From Pseudomonas cichorii (GTDB lineage: Bacteria; Pseudomonadota; Gammaproteobacteria; Pseudomonadales; Pseudomonadaceae), in NCBI RefSeq assembly GCF_018343775.1, contig NZ_CP074349.1, forward strand, positions 4,578,001-4,642,000: a DNA stretch of 64,000 nt. Direction: 5' to 3'. Positions 47,077 to 56,667 of the stretch are shown here, in pieces. How positions within the stretch are numbered: the first letter of the stretch is position 1; every line of letters begins with the position of its first letter. The notes under the pieces are model-generated. The model saw only the letters and a list, made by a program, of their open reading frames with translations, made no database searches and had not been told where the DNA came from. A program made the position numbers and the translations under genes.

Positions 47077-49119
47077 ATGTCCGAGCCACGCAAGATTCTC
47101 GTTACCAGCGCCCTGCCCTATGCCAATGGTTCCATTCACCTTGGCCACATGCTCGAGTACATCCAGACCGACATGTGGGTGCGTTTCCAGAAGCATCGCG
47201 GCAACCAGTGCACTTACGTCTGCGCTGACGACGCCCATGGCTCGGCCATCATGCTGCGCGCAGAAAAGGAAGGCATCACCCCGGAACAACTGATCGACAA
47301 CGTCAAGGCTGAACACAGCGCCGACTTTGCCGAGTTCCTGGTGGACTTCGACAACTTCCACTCGACGCACGCAGAAGAAAACCGTGAGCTGTCGAGCATG
47401 ATCTACACCCGCCTGCGGGATGCCGGGCACATTGCCACGCGCTCGATCACTCAGTATTTCGACCCGGAAAAGAAAATGTTCCTGGCCGACCGTTTTATCA
47501 AGGGCACCTGTCCGAAATGCGGTACCGAGGATCAGTATGGCGACAACTGCGAAAAATGCGGCGCAACCTACGCGCCGACTGACCTGAAAGACCCGAAATC
47601 GGCGATTTCCGGCGCAACGCCTGTCCTGAAGGATTCCAAGCACTTCTTCTTCGACCTGCCAGCCTTCGAGGACATGCTCAAGAGCTGGACCCGCAGTGGC
47701 ACCCTGCAGGACGCCGTCGCCAACAAGATCGCCGAATGGCTCGACAGCGGCCTGCAGCAGTGGGACATCTCCCGTGACGCGCCGTATTTCGGTTTCGAGA
47801 TCCCGGACGAGCCGGGCAAATACTTCTATGTCTGGCTGGATGCGCCTATCGGCTACATCGCCAGCTTCAAGAACCTGTGCGCACGTCGCCCGGACCTGGA
47901 CTTCGATGCCTACTGGGCCAAGGACTCCACCACCGAGCTGTACCACTTCATCGGCAAGGACATCGTCAACTTCCACGCCCTGTTCTGGCCAGCCATGCTC
48001 GAAGGCGCCGGCCTGCGCAAGCCGACCGGCATCAATGTCCACGGCTACCTGACCGTGAACGGGCAGAAAATGTCCAAGTCGCGTGGCACCTTCATCAAGG
48101 CGCGCACCTACCTTGAACACCTGTCGCCCGAGTATCTGCGTTACTACTACGCGGCGAAGCTGGGCCGTGGCGTCGATGACCTGGACCTGAACCTCGAAGA
48201 CTTCGTGCAGAAGGTCAACTCCGACCTGATCGGCAAAGTGGTGAATATTGCCAGCCGTTGCGCAGGTTTCATTCACAAGGGCAACGGCGGCGTTCTGGTC
48301 GATACTAATGCCGCACCGGAACTGACCGACGCTTTCCTGGCGGCTGCGCCGGGCATCGCCGAAGCCTACGAGGCTCGCGACTTCGCCCGCGCCATGCGTG
48401 AAACCATGGCTCTGGCCGACCGTGCCAACGCCTACATCGCCGACAAGGCTCCGTGGTCGCTGGCCAAACAGGAAGGCAAGCAGGATGAAGTCCAGGCCGT
48501 ATGCGCCCTGGGTATCAACCTGTTCCGCCAACTGGTGATTCTGCTCAAGCCGGTTCTGCCGCGGCTGGCAGCCGACGCAGAGAAATTCCTCAACGTCGCA
48601 CCGCTGACCTGGGACGATCACAAGACGCTGCTGGCCAACCACCAGCTCAATCCGTTCTCGGCGCTGATGACCCGCATCGACCCGGCCAAGGTGGAAGCCA
48701 TGACTGCTGCCTCCAAAGAAGACCTGGCCGCCAGCTCTACCGATGCTGCGCCAACAGGCAATGGCGAACTGACCAAGGATCCGCTGTCGGCGGAAATCGA
48801 TTTCGATACCTTCGCCGCTGTCGACCTGCGGGTTGCACTGATCCTCAAGGCCGAGCACGTGGAAGGCGCCGACAAGCTGCTGCGTCTGACTCTGGATATC
48901 GGTGACGAACAGCGCAACGTGTTCTCAGGCATCAAGAGCGCCTACCCGGACCCGAGCAAACTGGAAGGTCGCCTGACCATGATGATCGCCAACCTCAAGC
49001 CACGGAAAATGCGTTTCGGCATTTCCGAAGGCATGGTGATGGCGGCAGGCCCTGGTGGCGAAGAAATCTACCTGCTGAGCCCCGACAGCGGCGCCAAGCC
49101 AGGCCAGCGCATCAAGTGA
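47077..49119 (+). CDS. metG: methionyl-tRNA synthetase
   Basis: 680 residues, the long class I form. The HIGH motif is HLGH (21-24), KMSKS at 331-335 and the zinc knuckle CPKCG...CEKCGATY. The C-terminal ~110 residues ([21 protein letters not shown]) are the tRNA-binding domain that dimerises the enzyme. It charges initiator and elongator tRNA(Met). Confidence 0.98.
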   Translation: MSEPRKILVTSALPYANGSIHLGHMLEYIQTDMWVRFQKHRGNQCTYVCADDAHGSAIMLRAEKEGITPEQLIDNVKAEHSADFAEFLVDFDNFHSTHAEENRELSSMIYTRLRDAGHIATRSITQYFDPEKKMFLADRFIKGTCPKCGTEDQYGDNCEKCGATYAPTDLKDPKSAISGATPVLKDSKHFFFDLPAFEDMLKSWTRSGTLQDAVANKIAEWLDSGLQQWDISRDAPYFGFEIPDEPGKYFYVWLDAPIGYIASFKNLCARRPDLDFDAYWAKDSTTELYHFIGKDIVNFHALFWPAMLEGAGLRKPTGINVHGYLTVNGQKMSKSRGTFIKARTYLEHLSPEYLRYYYAAKLGRGVDDLDLNLEDFVQKVNSDLIGKVVNIASRCAGFIHKGNGGVLVDTNAAPELTDAFLAAAPGIAEAYEARDFARAMRETMALADRANAYIADKAPWSLAKQEGKQDEVQAVCALGINLFRQLVILLKPVLPRLAADAEKFLNVAPLTWDDHKTLLANHQLNPFSALMTRIDPAKVEAMTAASKEDLAASSTDAAPTGNGELTKDPLSAEIDFDTFAAVDLRVALILKAEHVEGADKLLRLTLDIGDEQRNVFSGIKSAYPDPSKLEGRLTMMIANLKPRKMRFGISEGMVMAAGPGGEEIYLLSPDSGAKPGQRIK

Positions 49120-49127
49120 TGTGAACC

Positions 49128-49168
49128 AAGGCCCGATAGCCACATGTGTGCGGCTATCGGGCCTTTGT
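49128..49168 (+). terminator. terminator after metG
   Basis: AAGGCCCGATAGCC...GGCTATCGGGCCTTTG: a 14-bp stem followed by a short T run. Confidence 0.85.
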
Positions 49169-49242
49169 ATGTCCGCCACCTTCTTGCCGGATAATGTCTA
49201 CTTTTAAAAGGCTCATCAGCCTGTTCGCCACCCGGCAAGATC

Positions 49243-49821
49243 ATGACCGATTTCATTTACACACTCCTGAGCGCTGCCCTGATCAACAACTTCGTGTTGC
49301 AGCAACCGCTGGGTGCCGATTCCCTGAGGGAAGCGCACACGCTGCCACGGCATCGCCTGCATGCATTGGGTATCGCTACCTGCTGCTTGATGCTGGCGAG
49401 TAGCTTTGTCAGTTATCTGATCCTGCATTACGCATTGAAGCCCTTGAATCTGGGTTACCTGAGGCTGTTCGTGGTTCTGCCGGTGATTGTGTCCTTACTG
49501 AATCCCGGCCTGACGGTGCTCAATAGACTGTTACCCCGGCTGGACTTCGACGGCTTGCGGCCTCTGCTGCTGGCCAATACGGGCCTGGCTGGTGTGGTGC
49601 TGCTCGGTATCGAACCTGATCAGGGCTTTAGGCATCTGCTGACACTGGCTCTGGGTGCCGGCCTGGGTTTCTGGCTGGTATTGAGCCTGCTGGATGATCT
49701 TGGACAACGGCTACGCTCGGCCAATATTCCACAACCGTTTCGCGGGCTGCCGATCCAGTTGATCAGCGTCGGCCTCATGGGACTCGCCTTTATGGGCTTC
49801 AACGGGCTGGTCACGGCATGA
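49243..49821 (+). CDS. rnfA: Rnf/Rsx electron-transport complex subunit A
   Basis: 192 residues with six membrane helices. The [27 protein letters not shown] start resembles RnfA. The family sits in the inner membrane and shares a [2Fe-2S] cluster with RnfE. It begins a five-gene operon; its stop overlaps rnfB by four bases. Confidence 0.88.
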   Translation: MTDFIYTLLSAALINNFVLQQPLGADSLREAHTLPRHRLHALGIATCCLMLASSFVSYLILHYALKPLNLGYLRLFVVLPVIVSLLNPGLTVLNRLLPRLDFDGLRPLLLANTGLAGVVLLGIEPDQGFRHLLTLALGAGLGFWLVLSLLDDLGQRLRSANIPQPFRGLPIQLISVGLMGLAFMGFNGLVTA

Positions 49822-50825
49822 ACCTGATACAACGCATCGACGCCCTGCTGCCACAGACCCAATGCGGCAAATGTGGGCATCCCGGTTGCAAGCCTTACGC
49901 CGAAGGCATTGCCAGTGGCGAAGCCATCAACAAGTGCCCGCCCGGCGGCGAGGAAACCATTGCGCAACTCTCGCAGTTGCTGCGGATCCCCGCTTTGCCG
50001 CTGGATACCGAACGTGGCTCGGCGCCTGCCCAGGTCGCGTTCATTCGTGAGGCGGAATGCATCGGCTGCACCAAGTGCATCCAGGCCTGTCCGGTGGATG
50101 CCATTGTCGGCGCCGCGAAGCAGATGCACACGGTCATCATCGACGAATGCACGGGCTGCGACCTGTGCGTAGCGCCCTGCCCGGTGGACTGTATCGAGAT
50201 GCATCCATTGCCCCTGGCAAGCGTTACGCCGATTGTCGGCGGCCTTGCGTCGAGCACCGAGCAACTTCAGGCCCGCGCACAGAAGCGCAACCATGCCCGC
50301 TATCGCTTCGAGGCGCGCAATGCAAGGTTGCGTCGCGAACAGGAGCAGCGCCTGGCAGAGCGTCAGGCTCGGGCGCAAAAGCCGTTACCGGTCAGCGCCT
50401 CGGTCATCGAGCGCAGTCGCGCCGACAAGCCCGCCGTGGAAGAAGAGGCGCTGAAAAAAGCCCGCATCACCCTGGCCATGAGCCGTGCGCAACTGAACAA
50501 ATCCCTCAAGGCGTTTGGTCATCCGCCTATCGCTGAGCAGGCTGCACGACTGGTGGAGCTGCAACGGGAATTCGAGGACGCCGAACAGGCGCTGGAAAAA
50601 CTGCTTGCTGCAGCAACAGGGCAACCCAGGCAGCCCGTGGCCAAGGCCGACAACAGCGGGGTAAAACGCGCCAAGATCCAGTTGGCCATGGCTCGCTCCG
50701 CCCTGAAGAAAGCCGAAGCGGCAGACGCGCCCCCAGAACAGCTCGCAGCCCTCGGCACAGAACTGCAAAACGCTGAAATGACATTGAACGCAGCCGAAGC
50801 GGCACTGGCCGATGCAAACGCCTGA
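49818..50825 (+). CDS. rnfB: Rnf/Rsx subunit B with unusual tail
   Basis: 335 residues. It begins directly with the Fe-S domain (Cys16, Cys19, Cys24, Cys40) and has two ferredoxin 4Fe-4S motifs, Cys81/84/87/91 and Cys111/114/117/121. Typical RnfB has an N-terminal membrane helix, which is absent here. The ~200-residue C-terminal extension contains two copies of a K-(K/R)-A-(R/K)-I-x-LAM-x-R-x-(Q/A)-L-x-K repeat (around 215 and 280), followed by coiled coil. It receives electrons from a donor and passes them to the membrane part. The stop overlaps rnfD by 14 bases. Confidence 0.87.
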   Translation: MNLIQRIDALLPQTQCGKCGHPGCKPYAEGIASGEAINKCPPGGEETIAQLSQLLRIPALPLDTERGSAPAQVAFIREAECIGCTKCIQACPVDAIVGAAKQMHTVIIDECTGCDLCVAPCPVDCIEMHPLPLASVTPIVGGLASSTEQLQARAQKRNHARYRFEARNARLRREQEQRLAERQARAQKPLPVSASVIERSRADKPAVEEEALKKARITLAMSRAQLNKSLKAFGHPPIAEQAARLVELQREFEDAEQALEKLLAAATGQPRQPVAKADNSGVKRAKIQLAMARSALKKAEAADAPPEQLAALGTELQNAEMTLNAAEAALADANA

Positions 50826-51792
50826 GCACCTGCAAAAAGCCATGGGCACTGTCCTGCTGGCAGTAGTGCCCGGCGCGCTGACGCTGCTGTGGTTGTATGG
50901 GTGGGGAGTGCTGATCACCTGGCTGCTGGCCGCCGGCACGGCACTGCTCGTGGAGTTCGCCGGCCTTCGATTACGCGGGCAATCTGCGCGACCAGGCTTG
51001 ATGGACGGCAGCGCACTGGTCAGTGCCACCCTGCTCGCCCTCGCCTTGCCACCTTACTCGCCTTGGTGGCTGACAGTCCTGGCCAGCGGCTTCGCGATGG
51101 TTTTTGGCAAGCACCTGTATGGCGGCGTCGGCAAGAACCCGTTCAATCCGGCCATGCTCGGTTATGCCTTTGTGCTGGTGTGCTTTACGTCGCAGATGAA
51201 TCACTGGCCTGCCATCCATGGCCTGAACCTGATGGGCGGCCTGCAACAGATCTTCGGCTTCAGCACAGGTCCGAAACCGGATGTATGGTCCCAGGCCACG
51301 GCTCTGGATGTGCTGCGCATCAACACCCACCTGACCATCGACGAGCTGTTCGCCAGTCATCCCGCATTTGGAGGCATGGGCGGTCGCGGCATTGAATGGG
51401 TGAACCTGGCCTTTTTTGCAGGCGGTGCATTGTTGCTGCAAAAGCGGATCATTAGCTGGCATGCACCGGTGGGCATGCTCGCCAGCCTGTTCGTGATCAG
51501 CCTGCTGTGCTGGAACGGCTCAGGGTCGGACACCAATGGCTCTCCCGCCTTTCACCTGCTGACCGGTGCCACGATGCTGGGCGCCTTCTTTATCGCCACG
51601 GAGCCGGTATCAGGCCCCTCAAGCCCAAGAGCACGCCTGCTGTTCGGGGTCGGTATCGGGTTGATGACTTACGTGATACGCACCTGGGGCGGCTATCCGG
51701 ATGGTGTGGCCTTCGCGGTGCTGCTGATGAATCTGGCTGTACCGGCACTGGAGCGGCTGGCCATGCGCTCATCAAGGGAAGCGGCATTATGA
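50812..51792 (+). CDS. rnfD: Rnf/Rsx subunit D
   Basis: 326 residues, about nine membrane helices, NqrB/RnfD type. [23 protein letters not shown] is typical. SQAT at 160-163 resembles the site where FMN is bound to Thr; TGAT at 251-254 is a second possibility. The start lies inside rnfB; no rnfC gene intervenes. The stop overlaps rnfG (ATGA). Confidence 0.87.
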   Translation: MQTPEHLQKAMGTVLLAVVPGALTLLWLYGWGVLITWLLAAGTALLVEFAGLRLRGQSARPGLMDGSALVSATLLALALPPYSPWWLTVLASGFAMVFGKHLYGGVGKNPFNPAMLGYAFVLVCFTSQMNHWPAIHGLNLMGGLQQIFGFSTGPKPDVWSQATALDVLRINTHLTIDELFASHPAFGGMGGRGIEWVNLAFFAGGALLLQKRIISWHAPVGMLASLFVISLLCWNGSGSDTNGSPAFHLLTGATMLGAFFIATEPVSGPSSPRARLLFGVGIGLMTYVIRTWGGYPDGVAFAVLLMNLAVPALERLAMRSSREAAL

Positions 51793-52343
51793 AACCCCTT
51801 GGTGTGGTCGTTATTGTCGCCATCGCCGGGCTGGGGCTCGGTGTCAGCATCACGCTGCAACAGGCTGCAGCACCGCATGTTCAGGCGGCAATGGAAGAAG
51901 CCCGTGACCGGGAGTGGTCGAGTGTCCTGCCGGTTGGCAGCTACGACAATCAGCCATTGCGTCATCCATTGAAGTTGCCCACTGGCGATTCCTCGGTGCG
52001 CGCTGCCTTTCTCGCCAGCCGCGAGGGCAAACCTTGCGCTGTGATCTTTCATAGCCAGGGCCAGGGTTATGCCGGCCCCGTGGAGTTGCTGGTGGGCGTA
52101 TCGGTTGAAGGCAGGTTGCTGGGGACCAAAGTGCTTGAACAGCACGAGACACCGGGCATGGGGGCCCGCATCGTGACCGAACCTCAGTGGTTGCAGGGGC
52201 TCTCGGGCAAATCGCTGAACGACGGGACCTTCGACCAGATCGCCGGAGCTACCATCACGTCCAGAGCAGTTGTCGCTGCCATCCAGAACACCTTGCGCTA
52301 TTTCGACGGGAACAAGGCCGTGCTTGTGGGGACGCAACCATGA
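51789..52343 (+). CDS. rnfG: Rnf/Rsx subunit G
   Basis: 184 residues. An N-terminal helix (PLGVVVIVAIAGLGLGVSI) anchors a periplasmic FMN domain. QIAGATITSRAVVAAI (about 152-167) matches the SGATxTS flavinylation motif, with the candidate Thr at 155-157. HETPGMGARI is another family signature. The ATG overlaps the rnfD stop by four bases; the 3' end overlaps rnfE. Confidence 0.87.
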   Translation: MKPLGVVVIVAIAGLGLGVSITLQQAAAPHVQAAMEEARDREWSSVLPVGSYDNQPLRHPLKLPTGDSSVRAAFLASREGKPCAVIFHSQGQGYAGPVELLVGVSVEGRLLGTKVLEQHETPGMGARIVTEPQWLQGLSGKSLNDGTFDQIAGATITSRAVVAAIQNTLRYFDGNKAVLVGTQP

Positions 52344-52909
52344 AACGGCCCATGCCCTGCCTGATTCTGCTCGTACCGCTGATTGGCGCCACGGACTCGC
52401 TGATCAAGGCGCTGGCCTTCCTGCTGATCTTCACCGTGATCGCGACCTTGCACAGAGCCTTGTTGCAGGTGCTTGCGCCGTTGCTGGATGCCAGCCAGAA
52501 GTGGCTTGCCAGCACCCTGATTGCTGCCACGCTGGTCACCTGCGCAGAAACGGGCCTACAGCTTCAAACACCCGACCTGCATCAGGCCCTGGGAATCTAT
52601 CTGCCCTTGATGGCCATTCATTGCATGCAGATCCAGACCGTACAGCTCGGCAGATATGCACTGAGCGGATACGCCTCACTGATGCTCGCCCTGGGGTTCG
52701 TGCGCGAACTGCTGGGCAACGGGACAATCCTGAGCAATGCCCACTGGCTGTTTGGCAATTCTGCAATCCAGTGGCACATTAGCCTGCCGGCTCCAGCCTT
52801 GCACATGGCAATTCTGGCACCCGGTAGCTTCATTCTTCTGGGCCTTCTGCTTGCCGCATACAACGCCTTGACCAGGCCGACACCTTCCAAGGAAATACCC
52901 TTTTCATGA
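52340..52909 (+). CDS. rnfE: Rnf/Rsx subunit E
   Basis: 189 residues, five to six membrane helices, RnfE/NqrD fold. LGIYLPLMAIHCMQIQ and FVRELLGNGTI match RnfE. It is shorter than the usual ~230 residues, mainly at the N-terminus. It overlaps rnfG and nth by four bases each. Confidence 0.82.
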   Translation: MKRPMPCLILLVPLIGATDSLIKALAFLLIFTVIATLHRALLQVLAPLLDASQKWLASTLIAATLVTCAETGLQLQTPDLHQALGIYLPLMAIHCMQIQTVQLGRYALSGYASLMLALGFVRELLGNGTILSNAHWLFGNSAIQWHISLPAPALHMAILAPGSFILLGLLLAAYNALTRPTPSKEIPFS

Positions 52910-53544
52910 ATGCCGCAAAACGTCAGGAAATCTTCCGCAGGCTCCACGAAGACAATCCCGATCCTAAAACCGAGCTGGCTTACACCACACCGTTCGAGTT
53001 GTTGATATCGGTGATCCTGTCAGCGCAGGCGACCGATGTCAGCGTCAACAAGGCCACGGCAAAACTGTATCCGGTCGCCAATACGCCGCAAGCCATTTAC
53101 GAACTGGGTGTCGAAGGGCTGTCCGAGTACATCAAGACCATCGGGCTCTATAACAGCAAGGCCAAAAACGTCATTGAAACCTGCCGGCTGCTGATGGAAC
53201 GGCACAACAGCGAGGTACCAGAAACCCGTGAAGCTCTGGAAGCATTGCCGGGCGTGGGCCGCAAAACCGCCAATGTCGTGCTCAACACGGCTTTTCGTCA
53301 GGTAGCCATGGCAGTCGACACGCATATTTTCCGCGTCAGCAATCGCACAGGCATCGCGCCGGGCAAGAACGTGGTTGAAGTGGAAAAGCAGCTCATGAAG
53401 TTTGTCCCCAAAAACTACCTGCTAGATGCCCACCACTGGCTGATTCTGCATGGACGTTATGTATGCCAGGCGCGCAAGCCACGCTGCGGCAGTTGCCGGA
53501 TCGAGGATCTGTGCGATTACAAGGAAAAGACCTCGGACGATTGA
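52906..53544 (+). CDS. nth: endonuclease III
   Basis: 212 residues, bifunctional DNA glycosylase/AP lyase for oxidised pyrimidines. The helix-hairpin-helix is LPGVGRKTA with catalytic Lys120; Asp138 is in VDTHIF. The [4Fe-4S] loop is Cys187-x6-Cys194-x2-Cys197-x5-Cys203. It overlaps rnfE, the same arrangement as in other Pseudomonas. Confidence 0.97.
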   Translation: MNAAKRQEIFRRLHEDNPDPKTELAYTTPFELLISVILSAQATDVSVNKATAKLYPVANTPQAIYELGVEGLSEYIKTIGLYNSKAKNVIETCRLLMERHNSEVPETREALEALPGVGRKTANVVLNTAFRQVAMAVDTHIFRVSNRTGIAPGKNVVEVEKQLMKFVPKNYLLDAHHWLILHGRYVCQARKPRCGSCRIEDLCDYKEKTSDD

Positions 53545-53650
53545 GCGATAGAAAGGCCAGTGCTCAATCGATTGAAAAAATCTTTTTTACCAGCATCAGG
53601 ATTATCGATATAAGGTGCGCCAACGACAGCCAAAGCCTGGAGTCACTTTC

Positions 53651-53833
53651 ATGAGTACCGGCAAAGAGCAATTGGACGTAGAAGACGATTTCATCGCTGT
53701 CGATTCGGACGAAAGCGAGCAACCACCGGTCGAGCCTGCCAAAACCAACCTGAGCAAGCGACGCACCATCGATAACATGCTGGAAGAGCGGCGCTTGCAG
53801 AAACAACTGGCCGATTACGACTTCGACCTCTAG
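53651..53833 (+). CDS. PA3496-family small protein
   Basis: 60 residues from MSTGKEQLDVEDDFIAVD. Acidic N-terminus, basic middle (KTNLSKRRTIDNMLEERRLQKQL, cited here as NLSKRRTIDNMLEERR) and LADYDFDL end. It occupies the position of PA3496 behind nth and matches that family, annotated as putative envelope-integrity protein as I recall. The ATG at 53651 is preferred over the longer frame. A terminator follows. Confidence 0.75.
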   Translation: MSTGKEQLDVEDDFIAVDSDESEQPPVEPAKTNLSKRRTIDNMLEERRLQKQLADYDFDL

Positions 53834-53858
53834 GCGCCCCCTTGCAAGACCTGATCTC

Positions 53859-53884
53859 AAAGCCTCTCATCGGGAGAGGCTTTC
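53859..53884 (+). terminator. terminator after PA3496-family gene
   Basis: AAAGCCTCTC-ATCG-GGAGAGGCTTT: an 8-9 bp stem with a short T run. Confidence 0.75.
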
Positions 53885-53943
53885 ACATCGGTTTGCCTGA
53901 TCGATACTGCGCAGGCCTGCAGGATGCTTTCCCGGCATGACTG

Positions 53944-54570
53944 TCAGACCAACCCGTTACGCTGGGCGAGTTCGATCAGATCGACTAGTGAGTGCGCATT
54001 GAGCTTGAGCAGCAGCCGCGTCTTGTAGGTACTGACGGTTTTATTGCTCAGGAACATGCCGTCGGCAATTTCCTTGTTGGTTTTCCCTCTGGCCAGCTGT
54101 TGCAGCACCATCATCTCGCGCCCCGAGAGGCGGTCGACCATATCGGCCTCACTGGCATTCCCCATGCTCGAACGAACGGTATGCAGGGCCTGGTTGGGGA
54201 AGTAACTGTACCCCGACAACACCGCCTTGATGGCGCTCAGCAATTCGGTCAGGTCCTGTTGCTTGCAGACATAACCCGCCGCTCCCGCCTGCATGCATCG
54301 CATTGAAAAATGGCCAGGTGCCTGCGACGTCAGAATCAGCACCTTGAATGGCAAGGTCATGGCAGACAGACGGGCAATGACTTCCAGGCCATCGAGCTTG
54401 GGAATTCCTATATCCAGGATGACGATATCCGGCAGGTGTTCACGAGCCAGTTGCAACGCATCCACTCCATTGTCCGTCTCCGCAATGACCTCATAGCCAT
54501 GGCGCTCCATCAGCATGCGTACAGCAAGGCGAATGACAGGATGATCATCCACGATCAGCACTTTATTCAT
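53944..54570 (-). CDS. orphan NarL/LuxR-family response regulator
   Basis: 208 residues from MNKVLIVDDHPVIRLAV. The receiver domain has Asp8, Asp9 and phospho-acceptor Asp53 (DIVILDIGIPKLDG). The C-terminal LuxR HTH is LSGREMMVLQQLARGKTNKEIADGMFLSNKTVS. It resembles BvgA/EvgA/RocA-type regulators that respond to hybrid sensor kinases. No kinase gene is next to it; upstream is a 1.28-kb region without a called gene. The ATG at 54570 fits the family start. Confidence 0.88.
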   Translation of the reverse strand: MNKVLIVDDHPVIRLAVRMLMERHGYEVIAETDNGVDALQLAREHLPDIVILDIGIPKLDGLEVIARLSAMTLPFKVLILTSQAPGHFSMRCMQAGAAGYVCKQQDLTELLSAIKAVLSGYSYFPNQALHTVRSSMGNASEADMVDRLSGREMMVLQQLARGKTNKEIADGMFLSNKTVSTYKTRLLLKLNAHSLVDLIELAQRNGLV

Positions 54571-55851
54571 GGGCAGTCCAATTTTCGCTATTCGAATTTT
54601 CAGAGTCAGCACAATAGCTTAGTCGTTTAGTGCTTTGCATGACGCTCACCCTCGAGGACTAACAGCCAAAGACCGTTCCCACACATACAACAGAAAATTC
54701 CTACAAATTTCGCTATTAACGAACTATTTTTTATATTTTTCATAGAGCCTCCCCTTCGGATTTCGCTGAAATTATTACCGTCTGGAGTGCTGAGATAGAG
54801 CATCGCAACTCAGGTAAAACAATTATTGCCATAACGTCAAGCATTAGTCCTTTGCCTCTGAAGTCCAAACGGACAATAGCCGATGAACATCGAATCGCCT
54901 CCATGGTTACGCCGCCTTGATAATTGTAATTATCCGGTCAGATGCCATGACCATAGCTCCTTGCCACTACTTCCATACCTGAAACGAAAATAACTAAGGA
55001 TGCAAACACTGCTGGCAGATACTTTCTCGAATACGGGCTCAATGACATCAGGCTTCATGATCAGGGTATCGACTGACTGGCCCGTCCGGGTACACGTCAG
55101 AAGACAAGAGCCATAATGAGTGTTTTCAGGAGTTTTCTCTTGAAGTTATATACCAGCATAACGTTTAAAAAATACACACATAAATACATCTTTCTTATAC
55201 GCAACCCGGCGAAAAGACCAAGACCACGAAAGACTCGGAATATTCCTACATAACAACACCCACAACTTCCACCCACCCGATATTCCGTGAGAACTATTCA
55301 AGATACTGACTTTACGCTATCACGACGATAAAAGTGATACATAAATACTCCCCACAGTCGAGTTTCATGCCTTTCCCTGGGGCGCCTTGCACACTTCATC
55401 TCTGCGAATGGCTCATTCGACAAGTAGCTAATACTATATTTCATTCCGCTTCCATCCCTGCCACCGTAAAGAGGAAACGTACTACACAACTAGCAGACGG
55501 TAGATAGCAGCATGTAAGACCACTTCAAACCCACTAAGTCATTTCATGTAGTGCACCGTTTTTTCACTTGCAAATTCTATTACCAGTCGTTACTTTTTTA
55601 ACAACGAACTCATTACTTTCTGCCAACAATTATGCGCAGTTAGATTGGAGCGACTCAACAACCGACGTCATTTTAATGACGCCATGAATAACATTGCTTT
55701 ATATGGACTCGGCTTATCAAGAGAGTCGAAAGGATTCGGGCAACATGAACATGGCCGATCAGGAACACCCTCCCTTTGACAAGCCCGAAGCGGGCCTGAC
55801 AATTCTTTTGAATTGGCCATGCGTATAACCATGTTCAAAAAGGGATATACC
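54571..55851. other. AT-rich region without a convincing gene
   Basis: 1.28 kb between the response regulator and the HTH gene, much richer in A and T than the flanks. Open frames are short and lack ribosome-binding sites. It holds three palindromes: GATAATTGTAATTATC (54919-54934), CGTCATT-TT-AATGACG (about 55665-55680) and CAATTC-TTTT-GAATTG (about 55800-55815), the last just before the HTH gene. A remnant of an exchanged segment or a regulatory RNA region is possible. Confidence 0.5.
54919..54934. promoter_or_regulatory. 16-bp perfect palindrome, operator-like
   Basis: GATAATT-GT-AATTATC is a perfect 7+2+7 palindrome. The GATAAT...ATTATC ends recall Fur-type sites, but the centre differs from the 19-bp consensus, so a different regulator is as likely. 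Confidence 0.4.
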
Positions 55852-56379
55852 ATGAACAACAAAACTTCTCACTCATCCTCAAAAAATATAACGCCCCTTG
55901 ATCTGACGGCGGCGGTCGAACAGTTTGTTGCGCAAGGAGGTGTGATTGCCGTGATACCCGATGGTGAAACAGCAGAATCCACCGTGCTCTCGGTGGCAGA
56001 AGATACAACACCACTGGATGCCGAACTTGAAAAGAGTTCAAAACTGGAGTTACTCAGAAGTCTGGTTGCCAAAGGCGCTGGAGTTTCCGCCTTGCAATAC
56101 TCATTGAGAATGAACAAAAAAGAAATTCGCCAACTGGCACTGGAGAATGATGTAAAGATAAAATTCAGTCGCCCAATAAGAGAGGTCAATAAAGAACCCC
56201 ACTATGATACGACGGATATTGATGATGTGGTGGCCGGTCATGCCATGCATTATTCCAGTCTCGGTTACACCGCACCGGAGATTGCACAGATACTTGATCT
56301 CAGTGTGCGACAAGTCTGGAATATCGGCAAAGCCTACCGTTTTGAATTCAAGCAGAAGAGGGACAGTGATACACCCTGA
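55852..56379 (+). CDS. unrecognised HTH protein
   Basis: 175 residues from MNNKTSHSSSKNITPLD, with AAGGGA before the ATG. A short N-terminal module (AAVEQFVAQGGVIAVIPDGE) like those seen in other Pseudomonas regulators is followed by two helix-turn-helix-like segments: GVSALQYSLRMNKKEIRQLA and, near the end, GYTAPEIAQILDLSVRQVWNIG. It is probably a DNA-binding regulator. It lies in the AT-rich stretch behind a CAATTC/GAATTG inverted repeat that could be its own operator. Family not recognised. Confidence 0.7.
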   Translation: MNNKTSHSSSKNITPLDLTAAVEQFVAQGGVIAVIPDGETAESTVLSVAEDTTPLDAELEKSSKLELLRSLVAKGAGVSALQYSLRMNKKEIRQLALENDVKIKFSRPIREVNKEPHYDTTDIDDVVAGHAMHYSSLGYTAPEIAQILDLSVRQVWNIGKAYRFEFKQKRDSDTP

Positions 56380-56407
56380 ATACGCTTATTCCAACAGATA
56401 ACCCGAC

Positions 56408-56439
56408 GCGGTATCGACTGGACTTCGTGTCGATACCGC
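56408..56439. terminator. hairpin after the HTH gene
   Basis: GCGGTATCGAC...GTCGATACCGC: an 11-bp perfect stem with a 10-base loop, 28 bases after the stop. There is no T run. Confidence 0.6.
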
Positions 56440-56623
56440 TCACCTGCCCCGCAATGCCCTTCACGACAGCGTCCCGGCAAGACCCGCAACGCTCCTCCCG
56501 ATTCAGCGTCCTTTCAGATGCCCACGCGCAAACGCTCAGCACCGGCCTCAAAAGCTCGGGCGAGAAATATCGATACGCAAGGATCGGGGATCAGGAAAGC
56601 ATGACAGTGCATTGCGCACTGCA

Positions 56624-56651
56624 AAAAAATGCAGCCCGAGGGCTGCATTTC
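56624..56651 (-). terminator. terminator of argG
   Basis: On the minus strand: AAATGCAGCCC-TC-GGGCTGCATTTTTTT, a 9-bp stem and a run of seven T, 17 bases after the argG stop. Confidence 0.92.
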
Positions 56652-56667
56652 AGACATCAGACCGGGT

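Noticed and set aside
47026..48858. Minus-strand frame of 610 codons opposite metG
   Set aside because: Shadow of metG, which shows all synthetase motifs.
50812..50825. A frameshifted or broken rnfC between rnfB and rnfD
   Set aside because: The genes overlap by 14 bases and both frames are intact, so no remnant can be hidden there.
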